Of a stretch of DNA of 64,000 nucleotides, positions 25,269 through 33,245 are shown one piece after another. Source of the DNA: Chryseobacterium sp. OV279 (lineage in GTDB: Bacteria > Bacteroidota > Bacteroidia > Flavobacteriales > Weeksellaceae). The position numbers were made by a program, and so were the translations under genes. The notes below the pieces were generated by a model. The model was not told where the DNA came from, ran no database searches, and saw only the letters and a list, made by a program, of their open reading frames with translations. Within the stretch, counting starts at the first letter, position 1, and every line of letters starts with the position of its first letter. The stretch is from contig NZ_FQUD01000003.1 in NCBI RefSeq assembly GCF_900128945.1, forward strand, positions 248,001 through 312,000, read 5' to 3'.

Positions 25269-26348
25269 ATGAATTTAATAGATGTAAAAAACGAGTGGAT
25301 CAATGAGCTTTCGCAGCCTTTAATGATCGCGGGACCATGCAGTGCAGAAAGTGAAGCTCAGATGCTTGAAACCGCCAGAAGAATAAGAGAAACCAATGCG
25401 CAGGTGTCTATTTTCCGTGCAGGAATCTGGAAGCCCCGTACCAAGCCGAATGGTTTTGAAGGAGTAGGCGTAATCGGTCTGAACTGGCTGAAGAAAGTAA
25501 AGGAAGAATACGGATTCAAGACGGCTACAGAAGTAGCCAATGCCCACCACGTATTTGCAGCCCTAGAAGCTGATGTGGATGTTCTTTGGATTGGAGCACG
25601 TTCTACAGTAAACCCATTTACGGTTCAGGAAATTGCGATGGCTTTAAGAGGAACAGACAAGCCTGTATTCGTGAAAAACCCTGTCAACCCGGATCTTGCT
25701 TTATGGATCGGTGCTTTGGAAAGACTTTTAGGACAGGATATTAAAAACCTTGGAGTCATTCACAGAGGATTTTCAACATACCAGAAAACAAAATACAGAA
25801 ACAACCCGAACTGGCAGATTGCTCTTGATTTCAAAAGCCAGTTTCCCAATATTCCAATGCTGATTGACCCTTCACACATCTGTGGAAACAGAACAGGTCT
25901 TGCAGATATTACACAGGAAGCACTTAACGTAGGATACCAGGGAGCGATCATTGAATCACACTGTAATCCTGATGAGGCTTGGAGCGATGCGTCACAACAA
26001 ATTACTCCGGAAGTATTGGCGCAACTGATCGGTAACTTAAAAGTAAGAAATTCTGGTCTTGCAGGTTTCGACAACGAAATGGGAAGACACAGAACATTAA
26101 TTTCTGACCTTGACTTCCAGTTAATCGAACTTCTTTCCCAAAGAATGAAGATCTCTGAAAAGATCGGTAAACTTAAAAAAGAGAATGATATCGCCATCTT
26201 CCAGCCGGAAAGATGGAAAGTGATCACAGAATACGCTAATCAGAAAGCAAAGGAAACCGGAATGTCTCACGAATTCATTGAAAAAGTTTTCAAAGCGATT
26301 CACGAAGAATCTATCGAAGTACAGAACAGTATTATGATCGAAAGATAA
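25269..26348 (+). CDS. Bifunctional DAHP synthase-chorismate mutase
   Basis: A 359-residue fusion. Residues 1-265 are a type I-beta (KDO8P-like) 3-deoxy-7-phosphoheptulonate synthase: PLMIAGPCSAES near the start, FRAGIWKPRTKPNGFEG, VFVKNPVNPD, GVIHRGFSTY and the metal site LIDPSHICGNR. Residues about 275-355 are an AroQ-type chorismate mutase helix bundle (LISDLDFQLIELLSQRMKISEKIGKLKK...). It makes DAHP from PEP and erythrose 4-phosphate and prephenate from chorismate, so it stands at both ends of the route to Phe and Tyr. It lies alone here, preceded by a Phe/Tyr-rich leader peptide that probably controls it. Confidence 0.93.
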   Translation: MNLIDVKNEWINELSQPLMIAGPCSAESEAQMLETARRIRETNAQVSIFRAGIWKPRTKPNGFEGVGVIGLNWLKKVKEEYGFKTATEVANAHHVFAALEADVDVLWIGARSTVNPFTVQEIAMALRGTDKPVFVKNPVNPDLALWIGALERLLGQDIKNLGVIHRGFSTYQKTKYRNNPNWQIALDFKSQFPNIPMLIDPSHICGNRTGLADITQEALNVGYQGAIIESHCNPDEAWSDASQQITPEVLAQLIGNLKVRNSGLAGFDNEMGRHRTLISDLDFQLIELLSQRMKISEKIGKLKKENDIAIFQPERWKVITEYANQKAKETGMSHEFIEKVFKAIHEESIEVQNSIMIER

Positions 26349-26419
26349 GGGAGATAAGAATTAAGGGATTTTGGATTAGAGATCAGGGAAACCGTCTCGA
26401 GTCTTTTAAGCCTATACAT

Positions 26420-26497
26420 ATTAGGGCTTAGGGCATCTGGATTAAAGGAAAATTATACTATTTGTTTTCAACTATATCCTGAACCCTAAGCCCTAAT
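26420..26497. repeat. Perfect 14-bp inverted repeat upstream of rsgA
   Basis: ATTAGGGCTTAGGG (26420-26433) and CCCTAAGCCCTAAT (26484-26497) are exact reverse complements, 50 bases apart. The right arm ends five bases before the -7 box of rsgA. It may terminate the upstream message or be a mobile-type repeat. Confidence 0.7.
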
Positions 26498-26501
26498 TGC
26501 T

Positions 26502-26509
26502 TATCTTTG
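26502..26509 (+). promoter_or_regulatory. -7 box of rsgA
   Basis: TATCTTTG matches TAnnTTTG, 14 bases before the ATG at 26524. No clear -33 element. Confidence 0.5.
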
Positions 26510-26523
26510 CAGTCAATTATCAT

Positions 26524-27450
26524 ATGAAAGGAAAAATCATTAAATCTACAGGCAGCTGGTACCAGGTCATGGAATTCGGAACAGACAGAATTTTCGAAGC
26601 CAGAATCCGGGGCAAATTCAAACTCATCAAGACAAGACTTACTAATCCGCTTGCCGTAGGAGATTTTGTGGAATTTCAGCTGGAACAGGATGACGTTGCG
26701 TGGATTACCAAAATAGAGCAGCGTACCAATTACCTGATCCGAAAATCTGTAAACCTTTCAAAAGAAGCCCATATCATTGCTTCCAATATAGATCTTGCCT
26801 GTTTTATCTTTACTTTAAAACATCCCGAAACTTCATTGGGATTTCTTGACAGATTCCTGGCATGCTGCGAAGCTTACAATATTAAACCTTTAATCCTGTT
26901 CAATAAAATCGACGTTCTCAACGAAGAGGAAATAGAACTTGTGAAGGATATTGAATTCCTTTATCAGGAAATCGGTTATGATACCCTAGAAATTTCCTCT
27001 TATTCCAGGCTGAATTTTGATCAGCTTCAGGATCTTCTTAAAGACAGAACATCTGTGTTCTTCGGACATTCAGGATGTGGAAAATCTACTTTGGTTAATG
27101 CGTTACAACCGGGACTGAACTTAAAGACCTCTGAAATTTCAGATTCCCACCTGAAAGGAAAGCATACCACCACTTTTGCTCAGATGCATTTCTGGGACTT
27201 TGGCGGTAACGTGATCGATACTCCGGGTGTACGTGAATTTGCCATGATCGACATCGAGAAAGAGGAAGTACAGCATTATTTCCCTGAGATCTTCAAGAAA
27301 AGAGAAGAATGCAAGTTTCACAACTGTCTTCACATCAATGAACCCAAATGTGCCGTTCTTGATTCTCTTGAAACAGGAGAAATCCAGTATTCCCGTTATG
27401 CCAACTACATCAAACTGATGGAAGAGGCGGAAGAAGCTGCTCAGAAATAG
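26524..27450 (+). CDS. rsgA: Small ribosomal subunit biogenesis GTPase RsgA
   Basis: A 308-residue GTPase acting in late 30S assembly. It has an N-terminal OB fold, then the circularly permuted GTPase order that defines the family: NKID at 127-130 (G4), GHSGCGKST at 181-189 (G1) and DTPG at 232-235 (G3). A C-terminal zinc site follows (C263, C268, H270, C276). The start is set at MKGKIIKSTG; an in-frame TTG nine codons earlier is unlikely. It has its own -7 box and stands alone. Confidence 0.95.
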   Translation: MKGKIIKSTGSWYQVMEFGTDRIFEARIRGKFKLIKTRLTNPLAVGDFVEFQLEQDDVAWITKIEQRTNYLIRKSVNLSKEAHIIASNIDLACFIFTLKHPETSLGFLDRFLACCEAYNIKPLILFNKIDVLNEEEIELVKDIEFLYQEIGYDTLEISSYSRLNFDQLQDLLKDRTSVFFGHSGCGKSTLVNALQPGLNLKTSEISDSHLKGKHTTTFAQMHFWDFGGNVIDTPGVREFAMIDIEKEEVQHYFPEIFKKREECKFHNCLHINEPKCAVLDSLETGEIQYSRYANYIKLMEEAEEAAQK

Positions 27451-27539
27451 AAAAATTACCATTTAACAGCCATGTTTTTGTATAAGGCTTAGATTATTAA
27501 ATTAATCTGAGAGGATTTTCATGACTTAAAACTCTAAGA

Positions 27540-27576
27540 TTAACCATGTCAAGGTTCAAAACTTTGACATGGTTAA
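27540..27576 (+). terminator. Long hairpin after rsgA, probable terminator
   Basis: A 17-pair stem, TTAACCATGTCAAGGTT against AACTTTGACATGGTTAA, with one G-U pair and loop CAA. It lies 90 bases after the rsgA stop. The downstream sequence ATAGTAACTTTTGC is only weakly U-rich, so it could also be a repeat element. Confidence 0.55.
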
Positions 27577-28036
27577 ATAGTAACTTTTGCACTTTGTCTG
27601 AAAAAAGCTCATTTTTTTTAAATCAGAATTTCTTCTGAAAAAAAACACACTTCCATTTTTTGAATAACTCTACTATTTGTCTCAATTAGTTTGGCAGATA
27701 TGGACATTTTTTGACATTGATTCGATGTCAAAAAAACGTGACAAAAAAAATATTGAAAAATTAATTTTATTTCATTGATTGAAATAGAAGCAATAATGTA
27801 TTAATATGGTTTTAATGGGTTTTAAAAATTATCGAATTCGCAACATAATGTTTGAATTTTTGCAAATAAAAAACCCAGCCGAAGCTGGGTAAAAACTAAT
27901 AACCATGAAAACTCAAATTAAACATGAGAATCGTAATAGAATTAACAATTACTGTGCCAAAGTTTTTTCTGCATTTCTTAATAAAAGTTATTTTTATGTT
28001 AAAAAAAATTAAAATAAAAATCAAAGATATTTTTTG
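27577..28036 (+). other. AT-rich gap before ndk with a hairpin and a recurring motif
   Basis: There is no firm gene. A compact hairpin ACCCAGC/GCTGGGT lies at 27873-27890 with an A-run on its left (a U-run on the minus strand). It is followed at once by the AAAAACTAATAACC motif (27891-27919). A 35-codon frame starts inside that motif (27905-28012) and is Lys/Asn-rich; I do not treat it as a gene. The remainder is plain AT-rich DNA. Confidence 0.5.
27891..27919 (+). repeat. Recurring AAAAACTAATAACC motif, copy 2
   Basis: This reads AAAAACTAATAACC then ATGAAAACTCAAATT. It shares the first 14 bases with the copies at 3615 and 32565, and CTCAAATT with the latter. It directly follows a hairpin and contains an ATG. 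Confidence 0.5.
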
Positions 28037-28044
28037 TAATTTTG
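28037..28044 (+). promoter_or_regulatory. -7 box of ndk
   Basis: TAATTTTG matches TAnnTTTG, 23 bases before the ndk ATG at 28068. The preceding DNA is A-rich with no clear -33 TTG. Confidence 0.5.
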
Positions 28045-28067
28045 CGGCATTAAAAAAATATACATTT

Positions 28068-28484
28068 ATGTCTAACATTACATTCACTATGATTAAGCCT
28101 GATGCAGTAGCAGACGGACATATCGGTGCTATATTAGGTAAGATCGCAGAAGGAGGTTTTAAGATCAAAGCTCTAAAATTAACTCAGCTTACTGTAGCTG
28201 ACGCTAAAAAATTCTATGAAGTTCACGCTGAAAGACCATTTTACGGTGAGTTGGTAGAATTCATGAGTTCAGGTCCTATCGTAGCTGCTGTTTTGGAAAA
28301 AGCTAATGCAGTAGAAGACTTCAGAACATTGATCGGTGCTACAAACCCTGCAGAAGCAGCGGAAGGTACGATCAGAAAAATGTTTGCAAGAAGCATCGGT
28401 GAAAATGCCGTTCACGGTTCAGATTCTGACGAGAACGCTCTTATCGAGGCTCAATTCCATTTTTCAGGAAGAGAGATTTTCTAA
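28068..28484 (+). CDS. ndk: Nucleoside diphosphate kinase
   Basis: A 138-residue kinase that balances NTP pools by transferring phosphate from NTPs to NDPs through a phospho-histidine. Seen: the N-terminal [18 protein letters not shown], the Arg of TIRKMFA and the active-site H116 in NAVHGSDS. Length is normal for the family. The start is the ATG of [12 protein letters not shown]; the longer in-frame extension upstream is non-coding in appearance. A -7 box lies just upstream and a strong terminator follows. Confidence 0.96.
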   Translation: MSNITFTMIKPDAVADGHIGAILGKIAEGGFKIKALKLTQLTVADAKKFYEVHAERPFYGELVEFMSSGPIVAAVLEKANAVEDFRTLIGATNPAEAAEGTIRKMFARSIGENAVHGSDSDENALIEAQFHFSGREIF

Positions 28485-28508
28485 GAAAAACGACCTCAAA
28501 AAATATAA

Positions 28509-28530
28509 AACCAGAGAATTTTCTCTGGTT
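28509..28530 (+). terminator. Intrinsic terminator of ndk
   Basis: AACCAGAGAA and TTCTCTGGTT make a near-perfect stem followed by TTTTTG, 24 bases after the ndk stop. The stem can also serve the convergent fucosidase gene. Confidence 0.85.
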
Positions 28531-28561
28531 TTTTTGTGACAAAATGTCTGTAATGTCTTGA

Positions 28562-30406
28562 TTATAAATTATTTTCTATAGCATTTACTTTTTCTCGGTG
28601 TAATTCTACCGGTTTATCGAGAAGTATGGCAATCACGGTCATATTTTTATCCAGTCTACCTTTTGGAACATCGATGTACATCATTCCAGGCGTGTCACTC
28701 CAGTACAGTTTATTGTAAACTTTATGACTGATGATGGATCCTTCACCCACGATTCTGATTCTTGCGACATTATTTTTTATTCCTTTCAAAGCCACGGGAC
28801 CTGTAGGTTTCCCTTCAACAAAGAGATAAATGGTCTGTCTGTCTTTTGAAAGGGCGCTCATTCCTGAGTAATGTCCTTCGGGCAAACCTTGTCCTGTTTC
28901 ATATAATGCTTCCGCATGTTTGCTTATCCATTCTAAAGTTTCCGGATTCGTTTTGGATGTTTTTTGAATTTTCATGTCCTGTCCGTCGCTGGTAAATCCC
29001 GAGCCGTTCAGAAGATTATTTCCGCCATGCAGATGATTGGCAAGGTCATAAGCTGCCATTTTGGTACTTTTCTGCTCAAGAATGTCAGTAAGGGAATAGG
29101 CGTCTGCCGGAAAGTTCTTCAGGAAAATCGGCTTTTCTTTAAAAACAAGTTCTACAGTGGTGACATCCTGATCAAATTTCACCTTGGAAAGATCAACAGT
29201 CATTGTTTTGTCATGAGTAAAACTGAAATTCACTTTAGCAAGATCGTCCCCGACCATTTTTACAGCATCAGGCTTATTGGCTAAACCGTATACTTTTACA
29301 AAATCTTTGGCTTCTTCAAGGTATAAGAAAACTGATTTTCCAGTTCCTGAAAACGAAGATTTTCCCTTAAAGTTTTCAAATGGCAATCCTTTGGTGGTTC
29401 CGTAAATAGCTTCTTTGTTTTTTGCAGCCCATCTTCCTAAGTGTTTTAAAATATCAACCTGTTTTTCCGGAATAGTGCCATCAGATTTTGGACCGATATC
29501 CAGAAGTAAATTTCCTCCCATACTGATTACATCTGCCAGAGTTCTGATGATCATATTGGGTGTCTTATAATTTTCATCATCAGGCTGGTATCCCCAGGAG
29601 TCATTCATGGTATAGCAAAGTTCCCAGTACTTGTGTGATGGACTTACAACGGGAATTCCCTGTTCCGGCGTATCATAATCACCATGTTTATTGAGTCTTG
29701 GATTAATGATAATATTGGGATTGTATTTTCTCAGGATATCTAAGGTTTTGGAAGGCTGCCATTCCTCTGGAGTGTGTTCCCAATCGCCATCGAACCATAG
29801 CAGGTCGGGATGGTATTGTGAAGATAATTCAGTGAGCTGGGTTTGATAATAACTGACGAATTGCTGCCAGCGTTTCGGATCATCTTTTAGTTCATACCGT
29901 TTTTTTGTACGGGTATTGAAATCATAATACGGATGGCTCCAATCAGGAAGGGAATAATAAAGTCCTGTCTTCAGTCCTGATTTCTGAAGGCTTGTGACGA
30001 AAGGAGTGAGAACGTCTTTTTTAGCCAGAGAGTGAGTAGGGATGGTGGTGGATTGTTCAGCTTTTGAATTCCAAAGTGCAACACCGTCATGATGTTTGGT
30101 TGTGATGACGGCATATTGAGCGCCGGATTTTTTAATCAGATCTGTCCATTCGTCCGGCTTGTACTTCGAAGCCGAAAACCCGTTCAGCTGTTTCATATAA
30201 TTCTCATGGTTGATGTAATTATTGAAGAACGACCAGGATTCGGAAATTCCGTTGACGGAATAAATACCCCAGTGAATAAAAACACCGAGTTTGGCATTTT
30301 TAAACCATTCCATCTTGGCATTGTCGTCCGGTTTTGTCTGTGCATTCATAGGATGCGACACGGTTATGAGTCCTAAGAAAAAGGCTGTGATCCACCTGTT
30401 TTTCAT
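28562..30406 (-). CDS. Alpha-L-fucosidase, glycoside hydrolase family 29
   Basis: A 614-residue secreted enzyme with a signal peptide ending near MNAQ (residue 23). The GH29 barrel covers about residues 30-345: GVFIHWGIYSV at 41-51, TTKHHDGVALW at 102-112 and the nucleophile region LLWFDGDWEHT with D206. Retaining hydrolysis of terminal alpha-fucose is expected. The remaining 270 residues are beta-rich with a repeated motif (KNKEAIYGTTKGLPFENFKG and SKHAEALYETGQGLPEGHYSG), which suggests accessory beta-sandwich domains. No SusC/SusD pair or other glycosidase is adjacent, so it is not part of a visible polysaccharide-utilisation locus. It is divergent from the MNIO operon. Confidence 0.93.
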   Translation of the reverse strand: MKNRWITAFFLGLITVSHPMNAQTKPDDNAKMEWFKNAKLGVFIHWGIYSVNGISESWSFFNNYINHENYMKQLNGFSASKYKPDEWTDLIKKSGAQYAVITTKHHDGVALWNSKAEQSTTIPTHSLAKKDVLTPFVTSLQKSGLKTGLYYSLPDWSHPYYDFNTRTKKRYELKDDPKRWQQFVSYYQTQLTELSSQYHPDLLWFDGDWEHTPEEWQPSKTLDILRKYNPNIIINPRLNKHGDYDTPEQGIPVVSPSHKYWELCYTMNDSWGYQPDDENYKTPNMIIRTLADVISMGGNLLLDIGPKSDGTIPEKQVDILKHLGRWAAKNKEAIYGTTKGLPFENFKGKSSFSGTGKSVFLYLEEAKDFVKVYGLANKPDAVKMVGDDLAKVNFSFTHDKTMTVDLSKVKFDQDVTTVELVFKEKPIFLKNFPADAYSLTDILEQKSTKMAAYDLANHLHGGNNLLNGSGFTSDGQDMKIQKTSKTNPETLEWISKHAEALYETGQGLPEGHYSGMSALSKDRQTIYLFVEGKPTGPVALKGIKNNVARIRIVGEGSIISHKVYNKLYWSDTPGMMYIDVPKGRLDKNMTVIAILLDKPVELHREKVNAIENNL

Positions 30407-30597
30407 TTTCTTTTTAATTTAAAGCTTAAATATAAACAAAGAAGTGCTGATTTTCGGATAATGAGGTTGGATCTTGACTTTGGTAGTGAAAATATTAAGT
30501 CTAAACTTTAAATTTAAAAATGGGATACGTTAAATTGTTGTATTTTTAGCATAATCATAAATGGAACGTTTATTGTAAGTTTCATCAAAAATAGAAT

Positions 30598-30807
30598 ATG
30601 AAAATTCCAGCATTAGTAATGGCCAGTTTATTGGCTGTAAGTGTATCCGGACAAACGACAAAACCTGTAAAAAAGGGAACAAAGTCCGTGAAAAAAGTTA
30701 AAAAAATGGATTCTCCAAAGACCGTAAAAGCAGAACCTGTAAAGGTGGTGAAAAGGGATACTATTCTGAAACACGGTGGCGGATGTCCTGCCTGCGGAAT
30801 GGGGTAG
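30598..30807 (+). CDS. Lys-rich secreted precursor peptide with C-terminal CPACGMG, MNIO substrate candidate
   Basis: A 69-residue peptide. Residues 1-19 are a signal peptide (MKIPALVMASLLAVSVSGQ). The middle is very basic (14 Lys in the whole peptide), and the end is GGGCPACGMG with Cys 63 and 66. The MNIO/DUF692 gene begins three bases after its stop, which is the arrangement of RiPP precursors and their maturases (methanobactin, bufferins and a Chryseobacterium MNIO peptide are known examples). The two Cys are the likely modification sites. The signal peptide suggests export through Sec after modification, with a possible role in metal binding. The product is not known to me. Confidence 0.75.
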   Translation: MKIPALVMASLLAVSVSGQTTKPVKKGTKSVKKVKKMDSPKTVKAEPVKVVKRDTILKHGGGCPACGMG

Positions 30808-30810
30808 TCT

Positions 30811-31902
30811 ATGAAAAAGCCGTTATTGGGTCTGGCTATGATGCCGGAAGCAGACTTTGTTTCCGCCGTACTTCCTCTTCTGCAGACGCAGTCTGTGGAT
30901 GTTTTGGAGTGGTCTTTTGATACCTTTTATGATGCAGAAGAACTGGAATGGCTTTCCGGTCTTTTGGATCTTTATGCAGAAAATAACAGGCTTTTGGGGC
31001 ATGGTGTTTACTATTCTCTTTTTGATGCGAGATGGGCGGACAGGCAGGAGGTCTGGCTCAAAAAATTAAAAGAAGAGGTAAAACGAAGAAGATACAATCA
31101 TATTACGGAGCATTTCGGTTTTATGAATACCGAGAACTTTCATCAGGGTGTACCGCTGCCAGTTCCATTGCTTCCAAAAACTCTTCAGATAGGAAAAGAC
31201 AGGCTAAGCAGACTTCAGGATGCTGTAGAAATTCCTGTGGGCGTAGAAAACCTTGCTTTTTCATTTTCCATGGATGATGTAAAAGAGCAGGGTGAATTTC
31301 TGGATAAGCTGGTGGAAGACATTGATGGCTTTCTTATTCTGGATCTTCATAATATTTACTGCCAGTCCTGTAATTTTGAAGTGGATATGAGGGAAATCAT
31401 CAACCTTTATCCCTTAGAAAAAGTAAAAGAAATTCACCTTTCGGGAGGAAGCTGGCAGGATAGTGCTTACGGAAAGAAACCGGTAAGAAGAGATACTCAT
31501 GACGACCGCATTCCTGAAGAAATATTAAATCTACTGCCTGAAGTGTTGATCCAGTGCCATCCTGAATATGTTATTATTGAAAGGCTTGGTCATACCTTAC
31601 ATACAGAGGCTGAGAAACAGATTTTTTTTGATGACTTTAACAGGGTTAAAAAAATCATTGAACTTTCGGATTATCCGGTGGGTGAAGAGAAAATTTGGAA
31701 CAGAAAAAAGACTGTTCATTCACAACCTGTTGAAGATCTCTTACTTTATGCTGAGCAGACGGAACTGACCAGGCTTTTATTTGACGGAAATACTACCGAA
31801 TCGATTAAAAACAGGGATTTTCATTACTTTAAACCTGAATCCTGGGATGAAGAAATGATCACTACCGCACAGCAAATTATCAAAAAATGGAATCCTTACT
31901 AG
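30811..31902 (+). CDS. MNIO-family (DUF692) peptide-modifying enzyme with C-terminal extension
   Basis: A 363-residue member of the multinuclear non-heme iron oxidative enzyme family (DUF692, MbnB/TglH-like TIM barrel). Probable metal-binding and conserved segments: GHGVYYSL (H64), TEHFGF (E100, H101), GVENLAF (E146), LDLHNIYC (D178, H180), EIHLSGG (H208 or H209), RRDTHDDRIPEE (D228, H230) and IIERLGH (E257). Family members usually run to about 280-300 residues; here roughly 70 more form a helical tail that may replace the separate partner protein used to recognise the precursor. It should oxidatively modify Cys of the peptide encoded just upstream. Two Cys at 184 and 187 are also notable. 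Confidence 0.88.
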   Translation: MKKPLLGLAMMPEADFVSAVLPLLQTQSVDVLEWSFDTFYDAEELEWLSGLLDLYAENNRLLGHGVYYSLFDARWADRQEVWLKKLKEEVKRRRYNHITEHFGFMNTENFHQGVPLPVPLLPKTLQIGKDRLSRLQDAVEIPVGVENLAFSFSMDDVKEQGEFLDKLVEDIDGFLILDLHNIYCQSCNFEVDMREIINLYPLEKVKEIHLSGGSWQDSAYGKKPVRRDTHDDRIPEEILNLLPEVLIQCHPEYVIIERLGHTLHTEAEKQIFFDDFNRVKKIIELSDYPVGEEKIWNRKKTVHSQPVEDLLLYAEQTELTRLLFDGNTTESIKNRDFHYFKPESWDEEMITTAQQIIKKWNPY

Positions 31903-31936
31903 GATTTCTTTTGCTATCTATCACAAATCAAAATAT

Positions 31937-32434
31937 ATGAAAATGACAACGGTATTTTTACTAATTACTGCCGTACTTACGGCTTTGATCGCCGGGCTTT
32001 TTTATGCCTACTCATGCTCTGTAGTCCTTGGCTTGGGCAAACTTTCAGATACGGAATATCTGAAATCTATGCAGAGTATTAACCGCGAGATCCTTAATCC
32101 TGTATTTTTCATGAGCTTTATGGGAACTGCGATTTTGCTTCCCGTAACTACTTTCCTGTTTCGGGGAGACCAGCCGGCTTTTATCTTTCTTCTGTTGGCA
32201 TCTGCAGTTTATCTGATAGGCGTGTTCGGAGTAACGGTTGCCGGAAATGTTCCCTTAAATGACATGCTGGATAAGTTTGACATCAGCGGATCTACAGCGG
32301 ATGTGGTGAAGCAGATGCGTGACCGTTTTGAAAACAGGTGGAATCTTTTAAACAATGTAAGGACTGTATTTTCAGTCATAAGTATCGCTTTAGTGGTCTG
32401 CGCATGCATCTGGAGCAGGCAGTTGTCACAATAA
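31937..32434 (+). CDS. DUF1772 (anthrone oxygenase-like) membrane protein
   Basis: A 165-residue protein with four membrane segments (about 5-27, 55-75, 80-102, 140-160). It has the family features NPVFFMSFMGTAIL and GVTVAGNVPLNDMLDKFD plus RFENRWNLLNNVRTVFS, as in DUF1772. Fungal relatives include anthrone oxygenase, but bacterial roles are mostly unknown. It starts 34 bases after the MNIO gene, so it is probably in the same operon; whether it helps the peptide pathway is unclear. A hairpin follows at 32447. Confidence 0.8.
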   Translation: MKMTTVFLLITAVLTALIAGLFYAYSCSVVLGLGKLSDTEYLKSMQSINREILNPVFFMSFMGTAILLPVTTFLFRGDQPAFIFLLLASAVYLIGVFGVTVAGNVPLNDMLDKFDISGSTADVVKQMRDRFENRWNLLNNVRTVFSVISIALVVCACIWSRQLSQ

Positions 32435-32446
32435 ATTTCGGGATTA

Positions 32447-32483
32447 CGTAGAAATACTTAATTTCAAATTCAGTATTTCTACG
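32447..32483 (+). terminator. Hairpin after the MNIO operon
   Basis: CGTAGAAATACT and AGTATTTCTACG form a perfect 12-pair stem with a 13-base loop, 12 bases after the DUF1772 stop. A T-run follows about 15 bases later, so termination is likely but not textbook. Confidence 0.6.
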
Positions 32484-32564
32484 GATGCATGATATAGGTT
32501 TTTATTAGGACTTTTACATAAGTAATAGCACTGGGAATCTTAAGCATTAAAGTCTTACGACAAA

Positions 32565-32637
32565 AAAAACTAATAACCACATAAGCTCAAATTCCGCAAG
32601 AAGAAAGGCAGCCCGCAAGAGCTGCCTTTTTATTTTT
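32565..32637 (+). ncRNA. Candidate small RNA ending in a strong terminator
   Basis: The AAAAACTAATAACC motif at 32565 is followed by CTCAAATT and then a hairpin AAAGGCAGC/GCTGCCTTT (32604-32629) with a T-rich tail. No gene lies within 130 bases upstream, so the terminator may end a short transcript. CCGCAAGA occurs twice (before and inside the hairpin). It could equally be a second terminator for the MNIO operon. Confidence 0.35.
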
Positions 32638-33245
32638 TTAATTACGATTGCAAAAAAAGGGTCATATGCAAAATGGATCAGTATCAAAACCTGTGGAGCA
32701 AATAACGTTTTTTTAACGCAAAGAAAATTACGATCATGCTAAAGGGAAGCAAAGTTGAATGAAATTGATGGATAGAGATCGCATGATTTTACAATTTCAC
32801 GCAGATTAATCAGATGACGCAGATCTTTACTTTAGCTCTTCTGCTTTATCCTTGTCATTTACGGGAGAAAAAATTCAAACTATTAAGATTTTGTTAAGCT
32901 TTTAAGAATATTAAGTTTTAGCTTCACTTTAAGAAGTACAGCTTAAAAAATCATTTGATTTTTTCTTAACTAATCTTACATCCTTCATAAGATCTTAATC
33001 TTTAAAAAGGCGTGAAATTAGAATCTGTTCCATTAGCTAAATCTGCGAGAGTACATCATTATAAGCAGTCTTTTGTAGTTTTAAATGAAATATTCTGAAA
33101 ATCAAAAGGCATATATATTTACTCCCTAAGTTTTTAGACTGAAACAAAAAACGGTGCAATAACTCCCATCAATAAGTGTTTTTCCTGATGTTTTACTTCT
33201 GGGTTATTTTAATCTTTGCCCTATCAATTATTAAAATTTAAACCC
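32638..33245. other. Gap with degenerate repeats
   Basis: No gene seen. It holds a CACGCAGATT/GACGCAGAT repeat (about 32803-32830), one copy of the ATTAAGATTTT-type repeat (32881-32968) and AT-rich promoter DNA before the lipoprotein gene. Other parts have no recognisable structure. Confidence 0.55.
32881..32968 (+). repeat. Dispersed ATTAAGATTTT repeat, copy 1
   Basis: This resembles 45641-45725. Both have ATTAAGATTTT near the start, GCTTCACTTTAAG (or GCTTTGCTTTAAG) in the middle, then GCTTAAAAAA, a TTTGATTTTTTCTTA tail and a short tract toward ATCTGCG. Not coding. Confidence 0.55.

Noticed and set aside
27905..28012. A 35-codon frame starting in the AAAAACTAATAACC motif before ndk
   Set aside because: It is Lys/Asn/Phe-rich as expected for AT-rich DNA, with no family features; the other copies of the motif do not continue as frames.
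28562..30406. A polysaccharide-utilisation locus around the fucosidase
   Set aside because: No SusC/SusD pair, sulfatase or second glycosidase lies nearby; neighbours are ndk and the MNIO operon.
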